Shown: positions 54,682 to 63,602, numbered from the stretch's first letter. The stretch: DNA of 64,000 nt from Pseudomonadota bacterium (GCA_029779845.1 JAKOZT010000032.1:1-64000); one strand, 5' to 3'. Numbers and translations: made by a program. Notes: a model not told the origin generated them from the letters alone.

Positions 54682-55830
54682 TCAGGGCGGCGGCAGCGAG
54701 AAGTGGAAGCTCGCGCCGCGCTCCACTTCCGCTTCCGCCCACACCTCGCCGCCATGACGGCGCACGATGCGCCGCACCGTCGCCAGGCCGATGCCGGTGC
54801 CGGGGAAGTCGCTCGCGCTGTGCAGGCGCTGGAACACGCCGAACAGGCGATCGGCGAAGCGCATGTCGAAGCCGGCGCCGTTGTCGCGCACCGTGTAGGT
54901 GTCGGGATGCTGCGGCCGGCGCTCCAGCCAGATCTCGGGCGCGCGCGCCTTGCCGGTGTATTTCCAGGCGTTGCCGAGCAGGTTCTCCAGCACCAGGCGC
55001 AGCAGCGTCGGGTCGCCCGAGACCTGCAGGCCCGGCTCGATGTGCAAGGCCACCTCGCGGCCGGGCGACTGGCGGCGCAGGTCCTCGGCCACGTAGGCGG
55101 CCAGCTGCGAGAGATTGACCGGCTGGCGTTGCAGCGGCTGCGTCGACAGCCGCGACAGCGCCAGCAGCGCGTCGATCATCGCGTTCATGCGCGCGGCGGC
55201 GCCGAGCACGCGGTCGAGGTGGTCGTTGCCGATGCGATCCAGGCTGGCGCCGTAGTCCTCCTTGAGGATCTTGGTGAAGCCCTCGACCACGCGGATCGGC
55301 GCGCGCAGGTCGTGCGAGACGGTGTAGCCGAAGGATTCGCGCTCGGCGGCGTCGGCCTGCGCATCGGCGGCCGGCGCGGGGAGCCGATCGTCGAGCACGC
55401 GCAGCGTGCCGGCGTAGCCGTCGAAGCGGCCGGCCGCGTCGCCGACCGGCCGGCCGCGCAGCAGCGCGCGGCGCGAAGGCTCGTCGGGTGCCGCCGCGAA
55501 GCGGCCTTCCACGTCGTGCAGCGCTGCGCCCGCATCGAGCTGCTGGCGCAGCGCCTGCGGCGCCGCGAAGGCGATGCGCTCGGCCAGCGGCGTGCCGGCC
55601 GCCAGCGGCGGTGTGTCGCAGCCGGCTGGTGCGCGCAGCCAGCGCAGGCGGTGCTCGGCGTCGCTGCGCCACTGCCACACGTCGAGCTGCTCGCTCAACT
55701 GGCGCAGCTCTTCGCGCGCGCGGCGCAGCTCGTCGCGGACCCGCGCGTGGCGCCGCGCCAGCACGGCGGCGATCAGGGCGCCGGCCAGCAGCGAAGGCAG
55801 GACGATGGCCCAGAGGGTCAGCGCGGACAT
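54682..55830 (-). CDS. Membrane-anchored sensor histidine kinase
   Basis: A 382-residue kinase from ATG 55830 (MSALTLWAIVLPSLLAGALI, one membrane helix), with the 74-residue track extension rejected. A coiled/PAS-like region (about 35-170) leads to HisKA with SFGYTVSHDLRAPIRVVEGF, then an ATPase domain (LVLENLLGNAWKYTGKARAP, VRDNGAGFDMRF, GTGIGLATVRRIVRRHGGEV). The HisKA style resembles bacteriophytochrome-type kinases. It is convergent with the ANTAR regulator (six bases apart) and has no obvious regulator of its own. Confidence 0.9.
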   Translation of the reverse strand: MSALTLWAIVLPSLLAGALIAAVLARRHARVRDELRRAREELRQLSEQLDVWQWRSDAEHRLRWLRAPAGCDTPPLAAGTPLAERIAFAAPQALRQQLDAGAALHDVEGRFAAAPDEPSRRALLRGRPVGDAAGRFDGYAGTLRVLDDRLPAPAADAQADAAERESFGYTVSHDLRAPIRVVEGFTKILKEDYGASLDRIGNDHLDRVLGAAARMNAMIDALLALSRLSTQPLQRQPVNLSQLAAYVAEDLRRQSPGREVALHIEPGLQVSGDPTLLRLVLENLLGNAWKYTGKARAPEIWLERRPQHPDTYTVRDNGAGFDMRFADRLFGVFQRLHSASDFPGTGIGLATVRRIVRRHGGEVWAEAEVERGASFHFSLPPP

Positions 55831-55880
55831 GCGCGCGATTGTAGGGAGAGCCCTCGCGCCCGCCTGCCCGCAGGCGCGGT

Positions 55881-55907
55881 TCAAGTTCGGGGCCTGTGCG
55901 CCGAAGA
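55881..55907 (+). promoter_or_regulatory. Putative sigma-28 promoter of the HPt/GGDEF-EAL operon
   Basis: TCAAGTTC, 11 bases, GCCGAAGA: 6/8 and 6/8 to TAAAGTTT-N11-GCCGATAA with exact spacing. Predicted start near 55914, 44 bases before ATG 55958. Confidence 0.5.
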
Positions 55908-55957
55908 CAGCGAGATGTCGCGCACGGCCCACGCACGCGGTCCCGCGATCACGCCCG

Positions 55958-57067
55958 ATGCTGTTCCGTTCTTCCCGAATCCTGTTCTGGATCGCTGCCG
56001 CCGCGGCGCTCACCGCGCTGGCCGGCCCGGCGCGCCTCGCCACCGCGCTCACCGCCGTGGCCGGGGTGGCGCTGCTGGGCGCCTATGCGCTGGCGCGCTG
56101 GGCGCTGCAACGCGAGCGCGATGTGGCCGCGTCCGATGACGGTGCCGTGACGGCCGCGCTGGATGCGGCGGCGCTGGCCGAGATCGGCGAGCGCCTGCGT
56201 GCGGCCGTGACCGCCGCCGCCGGCGAGGGCGCCGAAGCGGCCGCGCGGGCCGCCGCCACCGTGCTGCGCGCCGAACTCGGCGCGCGCCAGGCCACGGTGC
56301 ACCGCGTGCGCGAGATCGCGCCGCCGTTCGTGACGCTGGTCACGCTCGCGCCCGATGGCGGTGCAGGCGTCGAGCACCGCGTGCGCCTGGAGCGCTCGCC
56401 GCTCGGCGTGGCGCTGCGCGACGGCCGCCCGGCGCGCGGCGCGGCCGGCGACTGGGCCGTTCCGGTCCATGCCGGCGAACGCTGCGCCGCGCTGATCGAA
56501 CTCGGGCCGCCCGCCCTCCAGGCCGACGAGGCCGGGCTGGCGGATCTGTTCGGCGCGCTGCGTGACATCCTGCCGCTCGATGATGCGTCCGGCGCCACCC
56601 CCACTGCACGCCAGGCCGAGGGTTGTGAAAGACAATACCTGCGAACCAGCGTCGACCCGGATTCCTTGACTGCCTGCGCCGTGCCCGATCTGCCGACCCG
56701 TCCGACCGCGCCCACCGTGCTCGATGCGCAGGCGCTCGGACGGTTGCGCGAGCTCGATCCGAAGGGCGAGAGCCAGCTGATCGAGCGCGTGCTGCGCGCC
56801 TTCGAGACCTCGGCGACGCGGCTGCTGCCCCAGCTCGAGGCGGCGCGCGCCGGCGGCGACCGCAACGGCGTGCGCCACGTGGCGCACACGCTCAAGTCGT
56901 CCTCGGCCAGCATCGGCGCGCTGGCGCTGTCGCAGCATTGCGCGGCGGTCGAGGCGATCGTCCGCGAGGAGCGCGCCGACGACCTCGAAGCGCCGCTCGA
57001 TGCGCTGCTGGCCGAACTGGCCGCGGTGCGGCAGGCGATCCGCGCCATGCTCGGCGAGGGCGCATGA
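55958..57067 (+). CDS. Membrane HPt-domain protein
   Basis: A 369-residue protein from ATG 55958. Two hydrophobic segments (about 8-50) precede a cytosolic Ala-rich region with GAF-like texture (RQATVHRVREIAPPFVTLVT) and a C-terminal HPt domain (about 260-369) whose phospho-acceptor is His310 (GVRHVAHTLKSSSASIGALA). It overlaps the next gene by four bases (ATGA), whose receiver is a likely partner. A lower-GC stretch at 56625-56680 with an internal GTG at 56681 suggests the HPt part could also be translated separately. Confidence 0.82.
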   Translation: MLFRSSRILFWIAAAAALTALAGPARLATALTAVAGVALLGAYALARWALQRERDVAASDDGAVTAALDAAALAEIGERLRAAVTAAAGEGAEAAARAAATVLRAELGARQATVHRVREIAPPFVTLVTLAPDGGAGVEHRVRLERSPLGVALRDGRPARGAAGDWAVPVHAGERCAALIELGPPALQADEAGLADLFGALRDILPLDDASGATPTARQAEGCERQYLRTSVDPDSLTACAVPDLPTRPTAPTVLDAQALGRLRELDPKGESQLIERVLRAFETSATRLLPQLEAARAGGDRNGVRHVAHTLKSSSASIGALALSQHCAAVEAIVREERADDLEAPLDALLAELAAVRQAIRAMLGEGA

Positions 57068-59313
57068 ACCCGACGCTGATGCCCCAGGACGACGATCTGC
57101 CCGGGCAGCCGAAGGTGCTGCTGGTCGACGACGACGAGGTCAACCTGCTGCTGACCTCGATCGCGCTGCGCGAGCGCGGCTTCGAGATCACCGAGGCCAC
57201 CGGCGGCGAGCAGGCGATGCGCGCGCTTACCGAGTGGCTGCCCGACGTGGTGGTGCTCGACGCGCTGATGCCCGGCATCGACGGCTTCGAGACCTGCCGC
57301 CAGCTGCGCCACCTGCCCGGCTTCGAATCGCTGCCGGTGCTGATGCTGACCGGCCTGGACGACGACGCCTCGATCACGCGCGCCTACGAGGCCGGCGCGA
57401 CCGACTTCTTCGTCAAGTCGACCCAGTGGAGCCTGCTGGCCGGGCGGCTGCGCTACCTGCTGCGCTCGGCGCGCACGCGCCAGGAGCTGGAGCGCAACAA
57501 GGCGCGCCTGGCGCGCGCGCAGGACCTGGCGCGCATGGGCAGCTTCGACTGGAAGCGCGGCGACGGCGGGCCGGTGTTCTCCGCCGAGGGCCTGCGCGTG
57601 TTCGGCCTCGCGCCCGACCAGACGCTGCCCTTCCGCACGCTGCTGCGCATGCTGCCCGACGTCGAGCGCGACGGCCTGATCACCGTGCTGCGCGAGGTCA
57701 TCCGGCACAGCTCGGTGCTGGCGCGCGACGTCACCGTCACGCTGCTCGACGGCCGCCAGCGCATCGTGCACGTCGAGGCCGAGCCGGAGTTCAACGAGCA
57801 CGGCAACCTGATCGGCTACACCGGCATCGTGCAGGACGTGACCGACCGCCGCGTCGCCGAGGACAAGATCAAGCACCTGGCCAACTTCGACGGCCTGACC
57901 GGCCTGCCGAACCGCCGCCAGCTGATCTGGCGCACCGAGCGCGCGCTGGAGCACGCGCGCCGCCTCGGCCACCAGGTGGCGCTGCTGCTGATCGACCTGG
58001 ACCGCTTCAAGGTGATCAACGACACGCTCGGCCACGGCGCCGGCGACGAGCTGCTGATGGAGGTGTCGCGGCGGCTGCGCTCGTGCGTGCGCCACTCCGA
58101 CCAGGTGATGGAAAGCTCGCTCGAGGCGATGGGCTCGCGCTCGCATCGCACGCTGGAGGCGGTGGGGCGGCTCGGCGGCGACGAGTTCGTCGCGCTGCTG
58201 CCCGAGGTGGCCGACGAGCGCGACGCCGAGCGCGTCGCGCGCCGCATCCTCGACCTGATGCGCGAGCCGATCTTCGTCGGCGGGCAGGAGTGCTTCGTCA
58301 CCGCCAGCGTCGGCATCGCGCTGTACCCGCGCGACGGCGCGACGATGGCCGACGTGCTGCGCAACGCCGACGTGGCGATGTACGCCGTCAAGTCGAGCGG
58401 CCGCAACGCCCAGCAGCTGTATTCGCCGATGCTCGCCGGCAAGGGCCGCGAGAAGCTCGCGCTCGAGACCGACCTGCACAAGGCGCTGGAGCGCGAGGAG
58501 CTGGTGCTGCACTACCAGCCCAAGATCGACGTGCGCAGCGCGCGCATGGTTGGCGCCGAGGCGCTGATGCGCTGGCGCCGCGGCGGCGAGCTGGTGCCGC
58601 CGGGCGACTTCATCCCCCTGGCCGAGGAAACCGGCCTGATCAACCCGTTCTCCGAATGGGCGATCCGCGAGGCGGCGCGCCAGGCGCGCGTCTGGCAGGA
58701 CAGCTTCGGCTTCGCCGAGTCGATCGCCGTCAACCTGCCGAGCCGGCTGTTCGAGCGCACCGATCTCGTCGAGCACATCCACGACGCGGTCAGCGCCTAC
58801 GGCGTGCCGCACCACGCGATCCAGCTCGAGATCACCGAGACGGGCCTGATGAAGGAACTGCAGAGCGTGATCCCGTCGCTGCACCGGCTCAACGAGATCG
58901 GCGTCGAGATCTCGATCGACGACTTCGGCACCGGTTATTCCTCGCTCGCCTACCTGACCACGCTGCCGATCTCCGAGCTGAAGATCGACCGCAGCTTCGT
59001 GCGCGACCTCGGCCTGACGCCGGCCAGCAGCGCGATCGTCAAGGCCATCATCTCGCTGGCGCGCGCGCTCGGCCTGCGCGTCATCGCCGAAGGCGTCGAG
59101 AGCCTGCGCCAGATGGAGGCCTTGCACAAGGAAGGCTGCTGGCTGATGCAGGGTTATTTGTTCAGCCGCCCGCAGCCGGCCGACGACATCGAGGCCTGGC
59201 TGCAGCAGACCGTGCTGCCGCGCAAGGCGCCGTGGATCGGCAAGGTCGGCGAGGCCGACCTGCTCTCCGACGCGCTGCGCCCGGCCGGCGTGCGCAGCAA
59301 GCCGGCCGGCTGA
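57064..59313 (+). CDS. REC-PAS-GGDEF-EAL cyclic-di-GMP protein
   Basis: A 749-residue soluble regulator from ATG 57064. Receiver (about 16-130, acceptor Asp66 in VVVLDALMPGIDGFE), PAS (about 155-265), GGDEF (about 285-465; LGGDEFVALLPE), EAL (about 485-725; VGAEALMRWRRGG, LEITETGLM, SIDDFGTGYSSLAYL, VIAEGVES). Between the inhibitory RxxD (RHSD) and GGDEF there are 24 residues instead of the usual five. The upstream HPt protein probably feeds its receiver. Both catalytic motifs look intact. Confidence 0.93.
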   Translation: MNPTLMPQDDDLPGQPKVLLVDDDEVNLLLTSIALRERGFEITEATGGEQAMRALTEWLPDVVVLDALMPGIDGFETCRQLRHLPGFESLPVLMLTGLDDDASITRAYEAGATDFFVKSTQWSLLAGRLRYLLRSARTRQELERNKARLARAQDLARMGSFDWKRGDGGPVFSAEGLRVFGLAPDQTLPFRTLLRMLPDVERDGLITVLREVIRHSSVLARDVTVTLLDGRQRIVHVEAEPEFNEHGNLIGYTGIVQDVTDRRVAEDKIKHLANFDGLTGLPNRRQLIWRTERALEHARRLGHQVALLLIDLDRFKVINDTLGHGAGDELLMEVSRRLRSCVRHSDQVMESSLEAMGSRSHRTLEAVGRLGGDEFVALLPEVADERDAERVARRILDLMREPIFVGGQECFVTASVGIALYPRDGATMADVLRNADVAMYAVKSSGRNAQQLYSPMLAGKGREKLALETDLHKALEREELVLHYQPKIDVRSARMVGAEALMRWRRGGELVPPGDFIPLAEETGLINPFSEWAIREAARQARVWQDSFGFAESIAVNLPSRLFERTDLVEHIHDAVSAYGVPHHAIQLEITETGLMKELQSVIPSLHRLNEIGVEISIDDFGTGYSSLAYLTTLPISELKIDRSFVRDLGLTPASSAIVKAIISLARALGLRVIAEGVESLRQMEALHKEGCWLMQGYLFSRPQPADDIEAWLQQTVLPRKAPWIGKVGEADLLSDALRPAGVRSKPAG

Positions 59314-59335
59314 ACCTTCTTCTTTCCACCGCTTC

Positions 59336-60952
59336 ATGGACACCACCCCGGCGCAGATCGCCAAGGCCGCGCTGCGCCGCCTGGCGCTCGACAAGCTCGA
59401 GCCGACGCCCGACAACTACGCGCGTGCCTACGCGCAGGAATCCGGCGAAGCGGCGGCGAGCAGCGCTGGGGACGGCGCGGCGCTCGCCACGCTGATCGGC
59501 AAGCTGGTGCGCGGCGTCGAGCGCGGCGGCCGGCACTGGACCGCGGCGCGCCGCAAGGACAGCCTGCAGCGCGTGCTCGAAGGCAGCCGCAGCGACGCCA
59601 AGCGGTTGCAGCAGCGCCTGACGCAACTGGCCGCGAGCTGGGATTCCGACACCCCCGACGGCGCGGTCGAGACCGAGCCGGCGCCGCTGGACGCACTCCC
59701 GCCGGCCGCCGCCGCGCCTGCCACGGCGATGGAAGCGCCGATTTCCCTGAACCTCGCCGGCGAGCGCCCCTGGGGCCGCATCGTCGACACGCTGGGCGGC
59801 ACCACGCGGCGCGCGCTGCCTTCGCAGGACGAAGCGGCCGAGCTGTCGAACGCGCTCGGCGCGCTGGTCGAGCGCGTTGCGCGCGAAGGCGCCTCGGCGC
59901 CGCTGGCCGAGGAACTCGACGCGCTGTGCGCGCGCGCCGGCATCGTGCTGCAGCACCGCCATCACCTCGTCGACCAGCTCGGCGCCTTGTGCCAGGAATT
60001 GACCGCGAGCCTGACCGACCTCGCCGAGGACGACAGCTGGGCCCGCGGCCAGTGCGACGCGATGCGCGTCAAGCTCGACGAGGGCCTGACCGCGCGCGGC
60101 GTGAAGGCCGTGAGCGAGCTGCTGCGCGACACGCGCGAGCGCCAGGGCGCGCTGCGCGCCGAGCGCGAGAAGGCGCGCGAAGCGCTCAAGACGCTGATCA
60201 ACCGCATGCTGAGTGAACTGGGCGAACTCGGCTCGCAGACCGGCCGCTTCCACGAGAGCGTGGGGCGCTATGCCGACGTGATCGAGAAGGCCGATTCGCT
60301 GGAGAGCCTGGCCGGCGTGGTGCGCGAGATGGTCGAGGAAAGCCGCACCGTGCAGGCGCTGGTGCAGCAGACGCAGGGCCGCCTGCAGGAGGAGCACGCG
60401 CGCGCCAGCGAGCTGACGGCGCGCGTGGGCGAACTGGAAGGCGAGCTGCGCCGCCTGTCGAACGAGGTCTCGACCGACCAGCTGACGCAGATCGCGAATC
60501 GCCGCGGGCTGTTGCAGGCCTTCGATGCCGAGCGCTCGCGCGTCGAGCGCGAAGGCGCTGTGCTGGCCGTGGGCCTGCTCGACATCGACAACTTCAAGCG
60601 CCTGAACGACGAACTCGGCCACGCCGCCGGCGATGAAGCGCTGCGCTCGCTGGCCGCGGTGGTGAGCAAGACGCTGCGCCCGAGCGACATGGTGGCGCGC
60701 TACGGCGGCGAGGAATTCGTGGTGCTGCTGCCGGCCACGCCGGTGGACGAGGGCCAGCAGATCCTGACGCGGCTGCAGCGCTCGCTGTCGGGCGGCCTGT
60801 TCATGCACGAGAACAAGCAGGTGTTCGTCACCTTCTCGGCCGGCGTCACCGCCTACCGCGCCGGCGAGCGCATCGAAGCGGCGCTGGAACGCGCCGACCA
60901 GGCGCTCTACGAGGCCAAGCGGACGGGCAAGAACCGGACGTGTATCGGGTGA
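59336..60952 (+). CDS. Soluble diguanylate cyclase (GGEEF)
   Basis: A 538-residue protein. The N-terminal ~200 residues are Ala/Arg-rich without a recognised domain (MDTTPAQIAKAALRRLALDK), followed by long coiled coils (about 200-370) and a GGDEF domain (about 375-535) with active site ARYGGEEFVVLLP and an intact I-site (RPSD) five residues before it. There is no EAL domain. It makes cyclic-di-GMP with product feedback. It follows the GGDEF-EAL gene by 22 bases and ends just before the repeat at 60958. Confidence 0.92.
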   Translation: MDTTPAQIAKAALRRLALDKLEPTPDNYARAYAQESGEAAASSAGDGAALATLIGKLVRGVERGGRHWTAARRKDSLQRVLEGSRSDAKRLQQRLTQLAASWDSDTPDGAVETEPAPLDALPPAAAAPATAMEAPISLNLAGERPWGRIVDTLGGTTRRALPSQDEAAELSNALGALVERVAREGASAPLAEELDALCARAGIVLQHRHHLVDQLGALCQELTASLTDLAEDDSWARGQCDAMRVKLDEGLTARGVKAVSELLRDTRERQGALRAEREKAREALKTLINRMLSELGELGSQTGRFHESVGRYADVIEKADSLESLAGVVREMVEESRTVQALVQQTQGRLQEEHARASELTARVGELEGELRRLSNEVSTDQLTQIANRRGLLQAFDAERSRVEREGAVLAVGLLDIDNFKRLNDELGHAAGDEALRSLAAVVSKTLRPSDMVARYGGEEFVVLLPATPVDEGQQILTRLQRSLSGGLFMHENKQVFVTFSAGVTAYRAGERIEAALERADQALYEAKRTGKNRTCIG

Positions 60953-60957
60953 TGTAT

Positions 60958-61007
60958 CCGTTCGCCCCGAGCTTGTCGAAGGGCTTCGACAAGCTCAGCC
61001 CGAACGG
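60958..61007. repeat. REP-like inverted repeat overlapping the glnS 3' end
   Basis: Two 24-base arms (60958-60981 and 60984-61007) with core GAGCTTGTCGAAG, separated by two bases: the same family as 42032. The right arm contains the glnS stop codon and its last codons. Position between convergent genes suggests it also serves as terminator or 3' end. Confidence 0.8.
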
Positions 61008-62788
61008 GGGCGGTCCCAGGTGTCCTTCAACCCGGTGATCTTGTTGAACACCGGCTTGCCGGCCGTGTGATCGACGCGGTCGGCGACGAAGTAGCCGTGG
61101 CGCTCGAACTGCACGCGCTTGTCGGGTGTCAGCCCCGCCAGCGACGGTTCGAGATACCCCGTCACGACGCGCTTGCTGGCCGGGTTCAGGCTGGCCTTGA
61201 AGTCCTTGCCGCCGGCGTCCGGCTGCGCCTCGGTGAAGAGGCGGTCGTACAGGCGCAGTTCGGCCGGCACCGCGTCGTGCGCGCCGACCCAGGTGATCGT
61301 GCCCTTGACCTTGACGCGGTCGGCGCCCGGCGTGCCGCTGCGCGTGTCGGGCACGATGCTCGCGAACACTTCGGTGACCTCGCCGGCCTCGTTCTTCGCG
61401 CAGCCGGTGCACTCGACCACCACGCCGTACTTCAGCCGCACCTTGTTGCCGGGGAAGAGGCGGAAGAAGCCCTTGGGCGGCACTTCGGCGAAGTCGTCGC
61501 GCTCGATCCACAGCGAGGGGGCTAGGCCGAAGCGCCGAACGCCCAGCTCGGGCCGTTGCGGATGCGCCGGCGCTTCGCAGGGTTCGCTCGCGGCGCTGCC
61601 GAAGATCTCGCTCCAGTTCGTCAACGTGAGCTTGAGCGGCTCGACCACCGCCATCGCCCGCGCCGCCTTGCCTTCCAGGTCGTCGCGCAGCGCGATGTCC
61701 AGGCTGGCGTAGTCGGTCCAGCCGCCGGCCTTGCTGGTGCCGGCGCGCTCGCACATCAGGCGGATCGCCTCGGGCGTGTAGCCGCGCCGGCGCAGGCCGG
61801 CGATGGTGGGCATGCGCGGGTCGTCCCAGCCGTCGACGATTCGCTCGTCCACCAGCGCCTTCAGCTTGCGCTTGCTGGTGATCACGTAGGTCACGTTCAG
61901 CCGCGCGAACTCGTACTGGTGCGGGCGCGGCTGCGCCAGCAGGCCGAGCGTGCACAGCGTGTCGAGCAGCCAGTCGTAGAAGGGGCGCTGGTCCTCGAAC
62001 TCCAGCGTGCAGATGCTGTGCGTGATCTGCTCGAGCGCATCCTCGATCGGGTGCGCGTAGGTGTACATCGGGTAGATGCACCAGCGGTTGCCGGTGTTGT
62101 GGTGCTCGGCGTGCTTGATGCGGTAGATGGCCGGGTCGCGCAGGTTGATGTTGGGCGAGGCCATGTCGATCTTCGCGCGCAGCACCATCGCGCCGTCGGG
62201 GTGCTTGCCGTCGCGCATCTCGCGAAAGCGCGCCAGGTTCTCGGCCGGCGTGCGGTCGCGGTAGGGGCTGTTCGTGCCGGGCGTGCCGAAGTCGCCGCGG
62301 GCCGCGCGCATCTGCTCGGGCGTCTGCTCGTCGACGTAGGCGTGGCCGGCGGCGATCAGCGCCTCGGCGGCGCGGTACATGAAGTCGAAGTAGTTACTGG
62401 CGTAGTAGAGGTGATCGACGCCGTTGGCCTTCCAGTCGAAGCCGAGCCACTTCACCGCGTCGAGGATGGAGTCGACGTACTCCTGCTCCTCCTTCTCCGG
62501 GTTGGTGTCGTCGAAGCGCATGTGGCAGACGCCGCCGTACTCGGCAGCGAGCCCGAAGTTCAGCGTGATGCTCTTGGCGTGGCCGATGTGCAAGTAGCCG
62601 TTCGGCTCGGGCGGGAAGCGGGTGCGGATGCGTGCCGCATCGGGCGCCGCCGCCGCGTGGTGCGCCGCATCGCCCGGCGAGCCGGCGAAACGGCGTTGCG
62701 CGTAGGTGCCGGCGTCGAGGTCGCGCTCGATGATCTGGCGCAGGAAGTTGCTTGCTTTGGGGCTGTCGTCGGCGGGCGCGGAACTCAT
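60995..62788 (-). CDS. glnS: Glutaminyl-tRNA synthetase
   Basis: A 597-residue class I synthetase charging tRNA-Gln. HIGH region: NGYLHIGHAKSITLNFGLAA; catalytic DDTNPEKEEQEYV; KMSKS-equivalent VTSKRKLKALVDERIVDGWD. The anticodon-binding beta-barrels follow to the end. Presence implies direct glutaminylation. The last residues (RPRSG) and the stop are encoded in the repeat. Confidence 0.97.
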   Translation of the reverse strand: MSSAPADDSPKASNFLRQIIERDLDAGTYAQRRFAGSPGDAAHHAAAAPDAARIRTRFPPEPNGYLHIGHAKSITLNFGLAAEYGGVCHMRFDDTNPEKEEQEYVDSILDAVKWLGFDWKANGVDHLYYASNYFDFMYRAAEALIAAGHAYVDEQTPEQMRAARGDFGTPGTNSPYRDRTPAENLARFREMRDGKHPDGAMVLRAKIDMASPNINLRDPAIYRIKHAEHHNTGNRWCIYPMYTYAHPIEDALEQITHSICTLEFEDQRPFYDWLLDTLCTLGLLAQPRPHQYEFARLNVTYVITSKRKLKALVDERIVDGWDDPRMPTIAGLRRRGYTPEAIRLMCERAGTSKAGGWTDYASLDIALRDDLEGKAARAMAVVEPLKLTLTNWSEIFGSAASEPCEAPAHPQRPELGVRRFGLAPSLWIERDDFAEVPPKGFFRLFPGNKVRLKYGVVVECTGCAKNEAGEVTEVFASIVPDTRSGTPGADRVKVKGTITWVGAHDAVPAELRLYDRLFTEAQPDAGGKDFKASLNPASKRVVTGYLEPSLAGLTPDKRVQFERHGYFVADRVDHTAGKPVFNKITGLKDTWDRPRSG

Positions 62789-62908
62789 GCGGCGGATTCT
62801 AGGTGCGCGGGCAACATGTCTTTACCTTGAGCCGTCAACGCGCGCCCCCCGGCCAGCCGTTGTCGGCAGCAGGTGCGCCCGCTTGCGCGCCGCCCAAGGA
62901 GAAACCGC

Positions 62909-63361
62909 ATGAACAAGTCCCTGATTGCCGCCATCGCCGCCACCGCCTCGCTGCTGGCCGCCGGCAGCGCCCAGGCCGGCCATGTCCACTGGTCGATCGG
63001 CATCAACCTGCCGCCGGTGGCCGTGATCTCCAGCGGGCCGGTGCCCGTCTACGCGCCCGCGCCGGTCTACGCCCCGCCGCCGGTGGTGTACGCGCCGCCG
63101 CCCCCGGTGGTCTACATGCCTCCGCCGGTGGTCTATGCGCCTGCGCCGGTGGTCTACACGCCGCCGCGGGTGATCTACCCGGCGCCGCGCGTGGTCTACC
63201 CGGCGCCGGTGCCGGTGGTCTACGGCCCGCCGCATCGCCACGGCCCCGGCTGGGGCGACCGCGACCGCGACGGCATCCCGAACTGGCAGGACCGCTACCC
63301 CAACCGCCCCGATCCGCGCGGCTACCGCGATTACCGCGACGATCGCAAGTACCGTCACTGA
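62909..63361 (+). CDS. Exported Pro/Tyr/Val-repeat protein
   Basis: A 150-residue protein from ATG 62909 with AAGGAG upstream (the track adds 12 false residues). Signal peptide MNKSLIAAIAATASLLAAGSAQA, then about ten tandem units of the type (V/A)(P)PPVVYAP over residues 50-105, then an Arg/Asp/Gly-rich tail with a calcium-binding-like motif (DRDRDGIPNWQDRYPNRPD). Surface or periplasmic location is likely. Similar small exported proteins are common in this group, with no known function. Confidence 0.85.
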   Translation: MNKSLIAAIAATASLLAAGSAQAGHVHWSIGINLPPVAVISSGPVPVYAPAPVYAPPPVVYAPPPPVVYMPPPVVYAPAPVVYTPPRVIYPAPRVVYPAPVPVVYGPPHRHGPGWGDRDRDGIPNWQDRYPNRPDPRGYRDYRDDRKYRH

Positions 63362-63460
63362 CCGGCGGCCCGGCGCGCATCTCCCCCCGACGGGCGATGC
63401 GCGCGCGGCGCGGCTCTCTTAAATTGCTCGCACGTCGACGATGCATGAAGGAGAGTCCGC

Positions 63461-63601
63461 ATGAAGCACTACGAGTCCTACGTGAGCGAAGCGCAGGCGC
63501 GCCGCCGCCGCCAGCTGGCGCTGGGCGTGGTGGGCGCGGTGATGCTGGCGACGCTGGCGATGAGCGCGCTGATGGTGCTCGGGCCGGTGCCCGTGGTCTG
63601 A
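63461..63601 (+). CDS. 46-residue single-pass membrane protein
   Basis: Too short for the ORF track: MKHYESYVSEAQARRRRQLA then one hydrophobic helix (about 21-42) and PVPVV end. Strong ribosome site GAAGGAGAG before the ATG and GC-type codon use support it as real. Convergent with the LytTR gene, one base apart. Function unknown. Confidence 0.7.
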   Translation: MKHYESYVSEAQARRRRQLALGVVGAVMLATLAMSALMVLGPVPVV

Positions 63602-63602
63602 G

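Noticed and set aside
62909-63361. Repeats in the Pro/Tyr-rich gene as a possible CRISPR-like array
   Set aside because: Units are in frame, variable in length and lack spacers; it is a coding repeat.
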